The notes: a model not told the origin generated them from the letters alone. Counted from the stretch's first letter, positions 9,533 to 17,490 are shown. The stretch is 64,000 nt of DNA from DASUBV01 sp035763085 (GCA_035763085.1 DASUBV010000150.1:1-64000); one strand, 5' to 3'. Numbers and translations: made by a program.

Positions 9533-11283
9533 CGGGTCACCATCTCCCTGCGCGTCGCGGCGCGCTGCTCGTCCTGACTGAATTCCGGGCCCAGCACGAT
9601 CTCGTCGTTGGGCCGCCCGGCCGGCACCATCGGGAACACGCCCTCCCGGTCATGCACCCGGAAGTCCACGACCGTCGGGACATCGGTGGTGGCCAGGGCC
9701 TTCTCCAGCACCTCGTCCACCTGGTCGGCGGAGTCGCAGCGCAGCCCCGAGCAGCCGTAGGCCTCGGCCAGCTTCACGTAGTCCGGGATGGCCTGGCCCA
9801 GCTCGACCTGGGAGTAGCGCTCGTCGTAGAACAGCTCCTGCCACTGCCGGACCATGCCCAGGAATCCGTTGTTGAAGATCAGCACCTTGATCGGCAGGCC
9901 CTCGATGGCGCAGGTGGCCAGCTCCTGCGAGGTCATCTGGAAGCAGCCGTCGCCGTCGATCGCCACCACCGTCTCGCCGGGGCGGCCGGCCTGGGCGCCC
10001 ATCGCGGCCGGGACGGCGAAGCCCATGGTGCCCGCGCCGCCGGAGTTGACCCAGCAGCGCGGCCTGGTGAAGCTGAAGTGCTGCGCGGCGTGCATCTGGT
10101 GCTGGCCGACCCCGGCCACCACGATCGCGTCGCCGCCGGTCAGCGCGGACAGCCGCTCGACCACGTACTGCGGCTTCAGCGGCCCGCCGTCCTCCTGGGC
10201 GTAGCGCAGCGGGAACTGCCGCTTCCAGCCGTCCAGCGCGGTCAGCCAGGCCCCGGTGTCCGGCTCCCCGGCCTGCGCGATCTCCGCCGCCAGGGCCTTG
10301 GTCAGCTGCTCCAGGACGGGCCTGAGGTCGCCGATGATGGCCACGTCCGGGCGGCGGTTCTTGCCGATCTCGGCCGGGTCGATGTCGGCGTGGATGATCT
10401 TGGCCCGCGGCGCGAAGTGCGGCAGGCTGCCGGTCACCCGGTCATCGAACCGGGCGCCGAGCGCGACCACCAGGTCGGCCTCCTGCAGCGCCGCGACCGC
10501 CGGGTACATGCCATGCATGCCCGGCATGCCCAGCGCCAGCGGGTGCGCGTCGGGGAACGCGCCGCGCGCCATCAGCGTGGTGGTGACCGGCGCCCGGGCC
10601 AGCTCGGCCAGCCGGAACAGCTCCTCGTGCGAGTCGGACTTGATCACGCCGCCGCCGGCGTACAGGACCGGGCGGCGGGACTGGCGCAGCAGCGCGGCCG
10701 CGGCGCGGATCGCCTCGGCGCTCGGCGGGCCGGGCACCTTGTAGCCGGGCAGGTCCAGCTGCGGCGGCCAGGACCACGGCGCAGGGGCCTGCTGGACATC
10801 CTTGGGCACGTCGATGAGAACCGGGCCGGGGCGGCCGGTGGTGGCGATGTGGAACGCCTCGGCCACCGCCGCCGGGATCTGCGCCGGGTCGGTCACGAGC
10901 ACGTTGTGCTTGGTGACCGGCAGCGTGATGCCGGTGATGTCGGCTTCCTGGAAGGCGTCCGTGCCGATCATGGCGGTGCCGACCTGGCCGGTGATCGCGA
11001 CGATCGGCACCGAGTCCATGTAGGCGTCGGCCAGCGCCGTGACCAGGTTGGTCGCGCCCGGGCCGCTGGTCGCCATGCACACGCCGGGCCGGCCGGTCGC
11101 CCAGGCGTAGCCCTCGGCGGCATGCCCGGCGCCCTGCTCATGCCGGACCAGCACGTGCCGCAGCGAGGAGGACAGCAGCGGGTCGTAGGTCGGCAGGATC
11201 GTGCCGCCGGGCAGCCCGAAGACCACCTCGACGCCCTGCTGTTCAAGGCTGCGCACGAGTGCCTGGGCTCCGGTCAGGTTCAC
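9529..11283 (-). CDS. ilvB: Acetolactate synthase large (catalytic) subunit
   Basis: 584 residues from the GTG at 11283. That start is supported by AAGGAG seven bases upstream and by the family N terminus [21 protein letters not shown]. The ThDP enzyme condenses two pyruvates, or pyruvate with 2-ketobutyrate. The catalytic Glu lies in [15 protein letters not shown]. The ThDP/Mg motif begins [14 protein letters not shown] and ends in NN. FAD/central and C-terminal domains are complete. The open frame extends upstream through the attenuator, but that extension is not family sequence. Expression is probably set by the leader peptide and terminator at 11353-11459. Confidence 0.98.
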   Translation of the reverse strand: MNLTGAQALVRSLEQQGVEVVFGLPGGTILPTYDPLLSSSLRHVLVRHEQGAGHAAEGYAWATGRPGVCMATSGPGATNLVTALADAYMDSVPIVAITGQVGTAMIGTDAFQEADITGITLPVTKHNVLVTDPAQIPAAVAEAFHIATTGRPGPVLIDVPKDVQQAPAPWSWPPQLDLPGYKVPGPPSAEAIRAAAALLRQSRRPVLYAGGGVIKSDSHEELFRLAELARAPVTTTLMARGAFPDAHPLALGMPGMHGMYPAVAALQEADLVVALGARFDDRVTGSLPHFAPRAKIIHADIDPAEIGKNRRPDVAIIGDLRPVLEQLTKALAAEIAQAGEPDTGAWLTALDGWKRQFPLRYAQEDGGPLKPQYVVERLSALTGGDAIVVAGVGQHQMHAAQHFSFTRPRCWVNSGGAGTMGFAVPAAMGAQAGRPGETVVAIDGDGCFQMTSQELATCAIEGLPIKVLIFNNGFLGMVRQWQELFYDERYSQVELGQAIPDYVKLAEAYGCSGLRCDSADQVDEVLEKALATTDVPTVVDFRVHDREGVFPMVPAGRPNDEIVLGPEFSQDEQRAATRREMVTR

Positions 11284-11352
11284 GGCTAACTCCTTCAGGT
11301 TCTTGCTGGTCAAGCGGGTGGGGCGGGAGGGCGGGATAGTTGGGAGTCCAAC

Positions 11353-11384
11353 AAAAAACCTCCCTGCCGGTGCCGGCAAAGAGG
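11353..11384 (-). terminator. Intrinsic terminator of the ilvB attenuator
   Basis: Read on the minus strand, CCUCUUUGCCGG (11384-11373) pairs with CCGGCAGGGAGG (11370-11359). This gives 12 pairs with two G-U and a tight loop, followed at once by six U (11358-11353). It sits 70 bases before the ilvB start. A competing pairing, CCUGGGUGC (11402-11394) with GCACCGGCAGG (11373-11363, two-base bulge), would break it and act as antiterminator. Confidence 0.9.
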
Positions 11385-11386
11385 TG

Positions 11387-11418
11387 GTAGCGCGCACCCA
11401 GGTTCGGGCACGCGCTAC
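11387..11418 (-). promoter_or_regulatory. Pause/protector hairpin of the ilvB attenuator
   Basis: On the minus strand, 11418-11406 pairs with 11399-11387 over 13 bp (two G-U) around a six-base loop. The leader-peptide stop TAG lies in its 5' arm. When the ribosome finishes the peptide, this hairpin or the downstream terminator can form. When it stalls on the BCAA codons, the 3' arm is free to pair with the terminator region. Confidence 0.85.
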
Positions 11419-11459
11419 GTGATAATAAGTACGAGGTGTTCGAGGAACACGCGGTTCAC
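11415..11459 (-). CDS. BCAA leader peptide of the ilvB operon (14 residues)
   Basis: GTG at 11459 opens a 14-codon frame, [14 protein letters not shown], ending in TAG. GGAG lies seven bases upstream. Nine residues separate the start from the run Leu-Val-Leu-Ile-Ile, which uses CTC GTA CTT ATT ATC. The rare A/T-ending codons among them are striking in such GC-rich DNA. The product is a sensor, not a functional protein: ribosomes slow at these codons when charged Leu, Val or Ile tRNAs are scarce. Leader peptides of this kind are established for actinobacterial ilvB operons. Confidence 0.9.
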   Translation of the reverse strand: MNRVFLEHLVLIIT

Positions 11460-11484
11460 TGGTCTGCTCCGGTTTCCGGTTGCC

Positions 11485-11506
11485 GGGCTCGGATTACATC
11501 GAGCCC
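11485..11506 (-). other. Additional 7-bp hairpin in the ilvB leader
   Basis: GGGCTCG (11485-11491) and CGAGCCC (11500-11506) form a perfect stem with an eight-base loop, 26 bases upstream of the leader-peptide start. It may be part of the transcribed leader or near the promoter, which I cannot place with confidence. Confidence 0.5.
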
Positions 11507-11605
11507 CGTTGCTCAGGATCTTGTCTGCTCCGCTGTGCCCGCTGATGCGGCGGCCTGTCGTCTTACCAGGCTACGGGCCCGCAGATCCGGCCTCATTGCC
11601 GGGGG

Positions 11606-11622
11606 CTGGCCTACCAGGCCAG
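11606..11622 (-). terminator. Possible terminator hairpin after leuD
   Basis: CTGGCC (11606-11611) and GGCCAG (11617-11622) form a perfect 6-bp stem 27 bases after the leuD stop. No U-tract follows. It may separate leuCD from the ilvB attenuator or merely reduce read-through. Confidence 0.4.
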
Positions 11623-11648
11623 ATCTGGGTACCTACCATAGCGCAAGT

Positions 11649-12263
11649 TCAGGACGCGGCGGGCGCATTCGCCGCCGCGGCCGGCAGCCAGGACGGCCGG
11701 GCCGCCTCGAAAGCCGCGATGTCCGCCTCGTGGCGCAGGGTCAGGGCGACGTCGTCCAGTCCCTCCAGCAGCCGCCACCGGGCGAACTCGGCCAGCTCGA
11801 ACGGCTCGGTCAGGCCCGCCGAGGCGATGGCGACGGTCCGGGCCGCCACGTCCACGGCCACCTCCGCCGCCGGGTCGGCGGCCAGGGCGGCGAACAGCCG
11901 GGCCGCCCCCTCCTCCGAGACCTGCGCCGGGACCAGGCCCGAGCTGATGCAGTTGCCCCGGAAGATGTCGGCGAAACTGGGCGACACGACCACCTGGAAG
12001 CCGAAGTCCTGCAGCGCCCAGACGGCGTGCTCGCGCGACGATCCGCAGCCGAAGTTGGCGCCGGCCACCAGGACCTTCGCCTGATCGGCGCCCGGCCGGT
12101 TCAGCACGAAGTCCGGGTCGGTGCGCCAGGCCCCGAACAGGCCGGGCGCGAAGCCGGTGCGCTCGACCCGCTTCAGCCACGACGCGGGGATGATCTGATC
12201 GGTGTCGACGTCACGCCGGTCCAGCGCGACCGCCCGGCCCGTTACCTGCCTGATTCCGGACAT
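11649..12263 (-). CDS. leuD: 3-isopropylmalate dehydratase small subunit
   Basis: 204 residues. With LeuC it isomerises 2- to 3-isopropylmalate, and citramalate to 3-methylmalate in the CimA route. The swivel-domain motifs DVDTDQIIPASWLKR (about residues 18-32) and GANFGCGSSREHAVWAL are clear. The ATG at 12263 overlaps the leuC stop by one base (TGATG). The last 20 residues are Ala/Pro-rich. Confidence 0.97.
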   Translation of the reverse strand: MSGIRQVTGRAVALDRRDVDTDQIIPASWLKRVERTGFAPGLFGAWRTDPDFVLNRPGADQAKVLVAGANFGCGSSREHAVWALQDFGFQVVVSPSFADIFRGNCISSGLVPAQVSEEGAARLFAALAADPAAEVAVDVAARTVAIASAGLTEPFELAEFARWRLLEGLDDVALTLRHEADIAAFEAARPSWLPAAAANAPAAS

Positions 12264-13660
12264 CACACATCTCCCGGGGTCGCGAAGTGACCGGCCACGG
12301 CGGTGGCGGCGGCGACGGCAGGCGACACCAGGTGGGTGCGCCCGCCGGGGCCCTGCCGGCCCTCGAAGTTGCGGTTGCTGGTCGAGGCGGAGCGCTCGCC
12401 GGGCGACAGGATGTCCCCGTTCATGCCCAGGCACATCGAGCAGCCCGCGGAGCGCCACTCGAAGCCGGCCTCGGTGAACTGCCGGTCCAGGCCCTCGGCC
12501 TCGGCGTCGGCCTTGACCCGGGCCGAGCCCGGCACGATCAGCGCGCGGACCCCCGCGGCGACCTTCTTGCCCCGGACGACCTCGGCGGCCGCGCGCAGGT
12601 CGGCCAGCCGGCCGTTGGTGCACGAGCCGATGAACACGGTGTCCACGGCGATGTCGCGGATCGCGGTGCCCGGCTGCAGGCCCATGTAGGTCAGCGCGCG
12701 CTGCGCCGACTGGCGCTCGGCCTCGGTGCCGAAGGCGGCCGGGTCGGGCACGGCGTCGTCGATCGAGACCGACTGGGCCGGGTTGGTGCCCCAGGTGACC
12801 GCCGGGCGCAGCGCGCCGGCATCGATGCGGATCTCGTGGTCGAACGCGGCGCCGTCGTCGGTGGCCAGGCTCCGCCAGTCGTCGAGGGCCCGCTCCCACT
12901 CGGCGCCGCGCGGGCTGTGCGGCCGGCCCTCCAGGTAGCCGAACGTGGTGTCATCCGGAGCGATCATCCCGGCCCGCGCGCCGCCCTCGATGGACATGTT
13001 GCAGACCGTCATCCGGCCTTCCATGGGCAGCGCCCGGATGGCCGCGCCGCGGTACTCGATGACCGAGCCGACGCCGCCGCCGGTGCCCAGCGCCCGGATG
13101 ATGGCCAGCACCAGGTCCTTGGCCGTGCAGCCGGGCGGCAGGTCGCCGTCCACCGTGACCGCCATCGCGTCCGGCTTGACCTGGCGCAGCGTCTGGGTGG
13201 CCAGCACGTGCTCGACCTGCGTGGTGCCGATCCCGAACGCCAGCGCGCCGAACGCGCCGTGCGTCGAGGTATGACTGTCGCCGCAGACCACCGTCATGCC
13301 CGGCTGGGTGAGGCCCAGCTGCGGGCCGATGACGTGCACGATGCCCTGGTTGGCGCTGCCGAGCGCGTGCAGGGTGATGCCGTGCTCGGCGCAGTTGCGG
13401 CGCAGCCGGGCGATCTGCTCGGCGGCCAGCGGGTCGGCGATCGGCTTGTCCAGGCCGATGGTCGGCACGTCGTGGTCCATCGTGGCGATGGTGAGATCAG
13501 GCCGGCGTACCTTGCGGCCCGCCAGCTCGAGCCCCTCGAAGGCCTGCGGCGAGGTGACCTCATGCACCAGGTGCAGGTCGATGTAGAGCAGCGGGGGCTC
13601 GCCCTCGGGGCTGGCCACGAGGTGACGGTCCCAGACCTTGTCAAACAGGCGTCCGGTCAC
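12263..13660 (-). CDS. leuC: 3-isopropylmalate dehydratase large subunit
   Basis: 465 residues. It carries the 4Fe-4S cluster of the isopropylmalate isomerase; cluster cysteines are seen in GSCTNGR (about residue 347) and CSMCLGMN (about 405-412). The substrate motifs [22 protein letters not shown] and [10 protein letters not shown] are complete. The start is GTG at 13660 after GAGAGAAAG; no upstream ATG keeps the family N terminus [12 protein letters not shown]. It is divergent from the NdgR-like regulator at 13822, the arrangement known for ndgR/leuCD in streptomycetes, where the IclR protein controls leuCD. Confidence 0.97.
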   Translation of the reverse strand: MTGRLFDKVWDRHLVASPEGEPPLLYIDLHLVHEVTSPQAFEGLELAGRKVRRPDLTIATMDHDVPTIGLDKPIADPLAAEQIARLRRNCAEHGITLHALGSANQGIVHVIGPQLGLTQPGMTVVCGDSHTSTHGAFGALAFGIGTTQVEHVLATQTLRQVKPDAMAVTVDGDLPPGCTAKDLVLAIIRALGTGGGVGSVIEYRGAAIRALPMEGRMTVCNMSIEGGARAGMIAPDDTTFGYLEGRPHSPRGAEWERALDDWRSLATDDGAAFDHEIRIDAGALRPAVTWGTNPAQSVSIDDAVPDPAAFGTEAERQSAQRALTYMGLQPGTAIRDIAVDTVFIGSCTNGRLADLRAAAEVVRGKKVAAGVRALIVPGSARVKADAEAEGLDRQFTEAGFEWRSAGCSMCLGMNGDILSPGERSASTSNRNFEGRQGPGGRTHLVSPAVAAATAVAGHFATPGDV

Positions 13661-13724
13661 GGGCTTTCTCTCATCACATTGCAGGTTCAGGGAACCCCGG
13701 CAGTCAGCGCCGCCGGCCGCCGCT

Positions 13725-13754
13725 TGCTGTGATCAGCCCGCCTGCTGTGATCAG
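13725..13754. promoter_or_regulatory. Two direct repeats TGCTGTGATCAG between leuC and ndgR
   Basis: TGCTGTGATCAG occurs at 13725-13736 and again at 13743-13754, 18 bp apart, in the divergent intergenic region. The core GATCAGC also appears twice in the ilvE leader (18632-18659). This makes it a candidate site for a regulator of both units; no experimental motif is claimed. Confidence 0.45.
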
Positions 13755-13790
13755 CTGCTGACGGCTGTGCTCGCTGTGGTCCCTGGCGCT

Positions 13791-13823
13791 GTATCGAATA
13801 TCGAGATACCCTGTTCAGGATAT
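13791..13823 (+). promoter_or_regulatory. Inverted repeats overlapping the ndgR start (candidate autoregulatory operator)
   Basis: GTATC (13791-13795) and GATAC (13805-13809) are inverted around ATATCG. ATACCCTG (13806) and CAGGATAT (ending 13823) form a second inverted repeat, 7 of 8 matching, that covers the ATG at 13822. IclR regulators commonly bind such sites around their own promoters. Confidence 0.5.
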
Positions 13824-14583
13824 GAGCACTCTACGACAGGACGCGGACCGCGGCAAGCGGATCACCGGAGTCGGCGTGCTGGACCGGTCGGTCGCCCTGC
13901 TGGACCTGCTGGCCGACGGACCGCGGACGCTGCGCTGGCTGTCGGAGGCCAGCGGGCTGCCCCGGCCCACCGCCTACCGGCTGCTCGTCGCCCTGGAAAC
14001 GCACCGCCTGGTGGAGCGGGACGCCGCCGGCGCGTTCGGGCTCGGCCCGCGGCTGGCCGAGCTGGCCGTGCACGCCGGCCCGGCACTGGACCTGGCCGCC
14101 CTGGCCGGGCCGGTGCTGACCTGGCTGCACGAGGAGACCGGCGAGTCCGCCCAGCTGTATGTCCGCTCCGGAGACCACCGCCTGTGCGTGGCGGCCCGCG
14201 ACGCCGGCACCGGGCTGCGGGACAGCGTGCCGGTCGGCGCCGTGCTCCCCCTGGACGCCGGGTCGGGCGGAAAGGTGCTGATGGCCTGGTCCGCACCGGG
14301 CGCCGTGCCGCCCGGCGACGCCGGGCAGGCAGCCGAGCTGGCCGCGGTGCGCAAGCGCGGCTGGGCCGCCAGCGTGGCCGAGCGCGAGGCCGGGGTGGCT
14401 AGCGTCAGCGCGCCGGTGCTGGCCGGCGGGCCAGACGGCGGCGAGCTGCTCGGCGCCGTGTGCGTGTCTGGGCCGGCCAGTCGCCTCGGCCCCTCCCCCG
14501 GCCGCCGCCTGGCCCCTCAGGTCACCGCCGCCGCGGCCCGGCTGGCCGCCCTGGCCCGCCCGGCTGGATCAGCGGCTCGCTAG
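13822..14583 (+). CDS. ndgR: IclR-family regulator, NdgR/LtbR-like
   Basis: 253 residues. The N-terminal winged helix contains GVGVLDRSVALLDLLADGPRT and SGLPRPTAYRLLVALETHRLV. The IclR effector domain contains TGESAQLYVRSGDHRLCVAA, RDSVPVGAVLPL, and RGWAASVAEREAGVASVSAPV. These blocks match the actinobacterial NdgR/LtbR group that controls leuCD and other amino acid genes. Its position divergent to leuC is the same as in Streptomyces and Corynebacterium. The last 15 bp overlap the convergent vapC. A leucine-responsive role is expected from the family. Confidence 0.9.
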   Translation: MSTLRQDADRGKRITGVGVLDRSVALLDLLADGPRTLRWLSEASGLPRPTAYRLLVALETHRLVERDAAGAFGLGPRLAELAVHAGPALDLAALAGPVLTWLHEETGESAQLYVRSGDHRLCVAARDAGTGLRDSVPVGAVLPLDAGSGGKVLMAWSAPGAVPPGDAGQAAELAAVRKRGWAASVAEREAGVASVSAPVLAGGPDGGELLGAVCVSGPASRLGPSPGRRLAPQVTAAAARLAALARPAGSAAR

Positions 14584-15015
14584 CGGTCCGAGCTGCCCCG
14601 GAGCCACCCTGACTCCGGCTGCGCGAGCCCCCTCATGCAGGCGGCGATCCCAGACCGCCAGGACAAGGTCGGGATCGCTGATGGCCAGCGCGCTCGCCAG
14701 GTGAACCGCATCGGCTCCCCGCAGTGCATGCCGCTGGGCCAGAGCACCGGCCTGCCGTTCGACTGCGGCGCTGAGCTCTACTGGCCGCACAGCAGCCCAG
14801 TACCCTTCCCAGGACTTCTCTGCCCCGGCCACGTCCTGATCGGTCAGGTCGTGATTGCGGGCCGCCGCAGCCAGGGCCGCGCGCACCTCGGGGTAGGCCA
14901 GCCTGCTCGCCACGGCAGCGTCGCAGCCATCCCACAACTCGGCGGCCAGGTCACTCCCGGATTCATCGATCAGGAGTTTCACGAAAGCGCTGGAATCGAA
15001 GTAGACGAGAGCCAC
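14569..15015 (-). CDS. vapC: PIN-domain toxin, VapC-like
   Basis: 148 residues, the usual PIN-domain size. The conserved acidic residues are visible in VYFDSSAFVKLLIDE (Asp, N-terminal), YPEVRAAL (Glu), GADAVHLASAL (Asp) and VAVWDRRLHEGA (Asp). Family members are ribonucleases that cut tRNA or rRNA when freed from antitoxin. The GTG at 15015 lies two bases after the antitoxin stop. The 3' end overlaps ndgR on the other strand by 15 bp. Confidence 0.92.
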   Translation of the reverse strand: MALVYFDSSAFVKLLIDESGSDLAAELWDGCDAAVASRLAYPEVRAALAAAARNHDLTDQDVAGAEKSWEGYWAAVRPVELSAAVERQAGALAQRHALRGADAVHLASALAISDPDLVLAVWDRRLHEGARAAGVRVAPGQLGPLASR

Positions 15016-15017
15016 GC

Positions 15018-15281
15018 TCAGCGCCGCTGCTCGCCGACCAGGTCGGATACCGGACGGGCCGGCCGCGGCCGGGACTGACCCGCTGCCCTGGGCCGCCGGC
15101 CGGACGCGGGCCGGCCAATGACCCCATCGGCAGTCAGGCGCTCCAGGGTGGCGGTGGTATTCAGGCCGAGCAGCCGGGCAACCGGGATTCCGCGATCAGT
15201 AATGACGACCTCATCGCCAGCGCGCACCCGGTCCAGCCACTCGCTCAGATGAGCCCGGAGTTCTGTCACAGCAACGTTCAT
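15018..15281 (-). CDS. vapB: Phd/YefM-type antitoxin of the VapBC-like pair
   Basis: 87 residues. The N-terminal 45 residues match the Phd/YefM DNA-binding fold (VAVTELRAHLSEWLDRVRAGDEVVITDRGIPVARLL). The basic, Arg/Pro-rich C terminus would wrap the PIN toxin. The ATG at 15281 lies just after a -10-like TACAAT and an inverted repeat, so autorepression by the antitoxin-toxin complex is likely. Confidence 0.9.
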   Translation of the reverse strand: MNVAVTELRAHLSEWLDRVRAGDEVVITDRGIPVARLLGLNTTATLERLTADGVIGRPASGRRPRAAGQSRPRPARPVSDLVGEQRR

Positions 15282-15287
15282 GGCTCA

Positions 15288-15312
15288 ATTGTACATTTCG
15301 TTCACAGAGAAC
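15288..15312 (-). promoter_or_regulatory. Promoter and operator candidate of the vapBC pair
   Basis: On the minus strand TACAAT (15293-15288) lies six bases before the vapB ATG. GTTCTCTGTGAAC (15312-15300) is an inverted repeat with 4-bp arms and five-base centre just upstream. TTGTAC occurs twice around it. The transcript would be nearly leaderless. Confidence 0.55.
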
Positions 15313-15343
15313 TTGTACGTGTGCCAGTACCAGGATCGGGCCT

Positions 15344-15454
15344 GTGACCGCCCGCCTCAGTACCCGCTGGGTGCTGCTGCACACGATCGAGGAGACTGCC
15401 CGGCATGCCGGGCACGCCGGCATCTTCCGCGAGACGCCGGACGGACGCACCAGC
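15344..15454 (+). pseudogene. Remnant of a DUF664/DinB-family gene (C-terminal piece)
   Basis: The frame from 15344 encodes LSTRWVLLHTIEETARHAGH followed by AGIFRETPDG. This is the C-terminal signature of DUF664 mini-DinB proteins; the intact paralogue at 55414-55926 has SLRWIYVHMIREHARHIGHA and VIREQIDG at the same place. Only about 33 residues remain. Nothing DinB-like is upstream, and downstream the frame runs into the 14-bp repeats. I read it as a truncated relic, although a short open frame persists to 15619. Confidence 0.75.
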
Positions 15455-15494
15455 ATCTGGCGGCGCGGGCGGCCCCCTCGACCGGGGCCGGGGT

Positions 15495-15564
15495 GTCGGA
15501 CCCCGGATGTCCGAGCCCGGCTCTCAGAACCGCGCTGTCAGAACCCGGCTGTCAGAACCCGACG
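15495..15564. repeat. Five tandem 14-bp repeats
   Basis: Exact 14-bp periodicity: units begin at 15495, 15509, 15523, 15537 and 15551, with the form GTCAGAACCCGGCT and one to five changes. The array overlaps the 3' end of the LUD gene by about 13 bp. Confidence 0.9.
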
Positions 15565-16181
15565 GCCTCGCGCAGCAGCAGGACGGTGGCCTGCCCGGGG
15601 AACGGCTCGAGGTTCATGACCAGCAGCCGGCTGATGGCGCTGGGCACCCCGTAGACCGACATTGAGCGCTCGCTCTCCAGCGGCAGGCAGTGCTCCTCTA
15701 TCCGGCGCAGCGCGGCCGCCAGGTCCGGAACCAGCTTCTGCGCGCCGATGATCCAGATCCGGTGGCCCGCGCCACCGGAATAGGCCGGCAGCTGACTGCC
15801 GCTGCCCGAGGCGGTCACCAGCGAGCCGGTCTCGGTGACGGCGTTGATGCTGCCGACCACGAACTCCGGAATGGCCCGGCGCCACCGGATCTCCTCGGCG
15901 TCGGAGACCCGGTCCAGGGCCAGCAGCTGCGGCCGGACTGCCTGATACCGCCCGCTGTCGTTGAGGTCGGCATCGATGCCAGACAGCCGGAGCGTCTCGC
16001 TGGACGCCGTGAGCACGCTGGCGCCCTCGGGGATCAGCTCCCGGACGCGGGCCCGCGCGGCGGCGGCATCGTCGAGGATCTCGACGGCGAAGCCGTGCCC
16101 GGTCAGCGCGGCAGCAGCCGCCGCCAGGCGCTCCTCGGGCGCCGGGTCGGTGAACAGCGCGGCGTCGGTTGCGGTCGTCAT
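15552..16181 (-). CDS. LUD-domain protein (LutC/YkgG-like)
   Basis: 209 residues forming a single LUD domain, about the length of LutC. Visible family blocks are the N-terminal ERLAAAAAALTGHGFAVEIL, then GASVLTASSETLRLSGID, VVGSINAVTETGSLV, and IIGAQKLVPDLAAAL. LutC-type proteins belong to lactate utilisation complexes, but lutA/lutB are not here, so the role is open. The ATG at 16181 has AGGAGG nine bases upstream. It is divergent from an ECF41 sigma factor, and an ECF41-like promoter (16211-16237) faces it, so the sigma factor may drive it. Confidence 0.88.
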   Translation of the reverse strand: MTTATDAALFTDPAPEERLAAAAAALTGHGFAVEILDDAAAARARVRELIPEGASVLTASSETLRLSGIDADLNDSGRYQAVRPQLLALDRVSDAEEIRWRRAIPEFVVGSINAVTETGSLVTASGSGSQLPAYSGGAGHRIWIIGAQKLVPDLAAALRRIEEHCLPLESERSMSVYGVPSAISRLLVMNLEPFPGQATVLLLREAVGF

Positions 16182-16210
16182 GAGGCCTCCTGAGCTTCGT
16201 GGTGACGGAA

Positions 16211-16237
16211 GATGTGCTGTGCTCAGCAGGTGTGACG
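16211..16237 (-). promoter_or_regulatory. ECF41-like promoter in front of the LUD gene
   Basis: On the minus strand CGTCACA (16237-16231), 16 bp, then CATC (16214-16211). The established ECF41 promoter is TGTCACA, 16 bp, CGTC, so this matches 6 of 7 and 3 of 4 with exact spacing, 30 bp upstream of the LUD start. Confidence 0.65.
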
Positions 16238-16272
16238 ACGCAGCCCGGCGGGATGTCAGGCGGCCGGGCCCG

Positions 16273-16299
16273 CCTCACATTCCGGCGTGCCGTCTCGTC
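16273..16299 (+). promoter_or_regulatory. ECF41-like autoregulatory promoter
   Basis: CCTCACA (16273-16279), 16 bp, then CGTC (16296-16299). It matches the ECF41 consensus at 5 of 7 and 4 of 4 with exact spacing. It lies about 50 bp before the sigma factor start, as expected for autoregulation. Confidence 0.6.
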
Positions 16300-16350
16300 A
16301 TGCGGGTGAGAGAGCAGGCAGACAGACGACCGACGGGAGGCCCGGACACC

Positions 16351-17322
16351 GTGACAATCCCGCCCCAGCCCGAGAACACCCCGCCCGGCCACACTCAGCC
16401 CGGACATTTCCCGGCCGAGCCGGGCCCGGACGCGCTGGCCGACGAGCGGCGGCGGCTGACCGGCCTCGCCTACCGGCTGCTCGGCTCGCTGGCCGAGGCC
16501 GAGGATGCCGTCCAGGAGACCTACGCCCGCTGGTATGCCATGTCCCCGCAGCAGCAGGAGGACATCGAGTCCCCCGGCGCCTGGCGGACAACCGTCGCCA
16601 GCCGCATCTGCCTCGACCAGCTGCGCTCCGCCCGGGTCCGCCGGGAGCGATACGTCGGCGACTGGATCCCCGAGCCGCTACCCGAGCGCACCGACTGGAT
16701 CAGCGGACGGCCAGCGGACCCCGCCGCGGGCGACCCGGCCGACCGGGTCACTCTCGACGAGTCGGTCAGCATGGCCTTCCTCGTCGTGCTGGAGACCATG
16801 AGCCCGGCCGAGCGAGTCGCGTTCATCCTGCACGACGTCTTCCGCTACCCGTTCGCCGATATCGCCGGGGTGGTCGGCCGCACCCCCGCTGCCTGCCGCC
16901 AGCTCGCCTCCGCCGCCCGCCGGCGCATCAGCGCGGCCCAGCCCCCGGCGGCACCGCCCGCCCGGCAGGCCGCCATCATCCGCGACTTCCGGCAGGCCTG
17001 GGAGGCCAAGGACATCGAGGCCCTCGTCGGCCTGCTGGACCCGGACATCACGCTGGTCACCGACGGCGGCGGCCAGGCGCTCGCCTCGCCCGTGCCCATC
17101 GCCGGCCTGGCGCAGATCACGGAGGTCCTGTCCGTCCTCACCGCCCGCACCGCGGACACCATGACGTTCCTCGAGTGCGCCGTCAACGGCCAGCCCGGCC
17201 TGATCGCCCGGGAGAACGGCGTCACCGTCACCGTGTTCGCGTTCCAGTTCAGCGGAGACAAGATCACCCGCATCTGGGCCGTCCGCAACCCCGACAAGCT
17301 GCGGCCCTGGTCCGCGGACTGA
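16351..17322 (+). CDS. ECF41-family RNA polymerase sigma factor with SnoaL-like C-terminal domain
   Basis: 323 residues from the GTG at 16351, which has GGGAGG about ten bases upstream. Sigma region 2 (residues about 30-95: RLTGLAYRLLGSLAEAEDAVQETYARW) and region 4 (about 145-200) are followed by a SnoaL-like domain (about 210-320). The ECF41 hallmarks are present: YVGDWIPEPL between regions 2 and 4 and DGGGQALASPVPI in the C-terminal domain. In ECF41 this fused domain replaces an anti-sigma factor. The usual partner gene (a carboxymuconolactone decarboxylase, oxidoreductase or epimerase) is missing; a LUD gene is divergent instead. Both sides carry matching promoters. Confidence 0.93.
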   Translation: MTIPPQPENTPPGHTQPGHFPAEPGPDALADERRRLTGLAYRLLGSLAEAEDAVQETYARWYAMSPQQQEDIESPGAWRTTVASRICLDQLRSARVRRERYVGDWIPEPLPERTDWISGRPADPAAGDPADRVTLDESVSMAFLVVLETMSPAERVAFILHDVFRYPFADIAGVVGRTPAACRQLASAARRRISAAQPPAAPPARQAAIIRDFRQAWEAKDIEALVGLLDPDITLVTDGGGQALASPVPIAGLAQITEVLSVLTARTADTMTFLECAVNGQPGLIARENGVTVTVFAFQFSGDKITRIWAVRNPDKLRPWSAD

Positions 17323-17428
17323 CCGCGCGTGCGGGAACTGTCCGGGACGGTGTCCCGGGCGCCCGGCGTCCCTTGTGCCGCGCGCAGATGCCGGGCACGC
17401 AGAGGAGACGGGCGAGCCGAGCACGCCG

Positions 17429-17474
17429 CCAGGCGGCAGGCGAGCAGGGTCAGCCGGCCAGGCGGCAGGCGAGC
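17429..17474. repeat. Duplicated 17-mer between the ECF41 gene and ilvE
   Basis: CCAGGCGGCAGGCGAGC occurs at 17429-17445 and identically at 17458-17474 (29-bp spacing), with a third weaker copy running into the ilvE end. No other signal is seen between 17323 and 17490. Confidence 0.8.
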
Positions 17475-17490
17475 CGAGCAGGCCGGCCGG

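Noticed and set aside
9652..11289. Long plus-strand frame opposite ilvB.
   Set aside because: Gly/Arg/His-rich composition and exact opposition to a conserved enzyme mark it as a codon-bias shadow; many similar shadows were left out.
11378..11395. Plus-strand AAAGAGGTGGTAGCGCG resembles a T-box motif.
   Set aside because: No gene lies downstream on the plus strand; the sequence is the complement of the ilvB attenuator stems, which fully explain it.
15495..15564. CRISPR-like array of five regular repeats.
   Set aside because: Units are only 14 bp with no spacers and no cas genes nearby; it is a simple tandem repeat.
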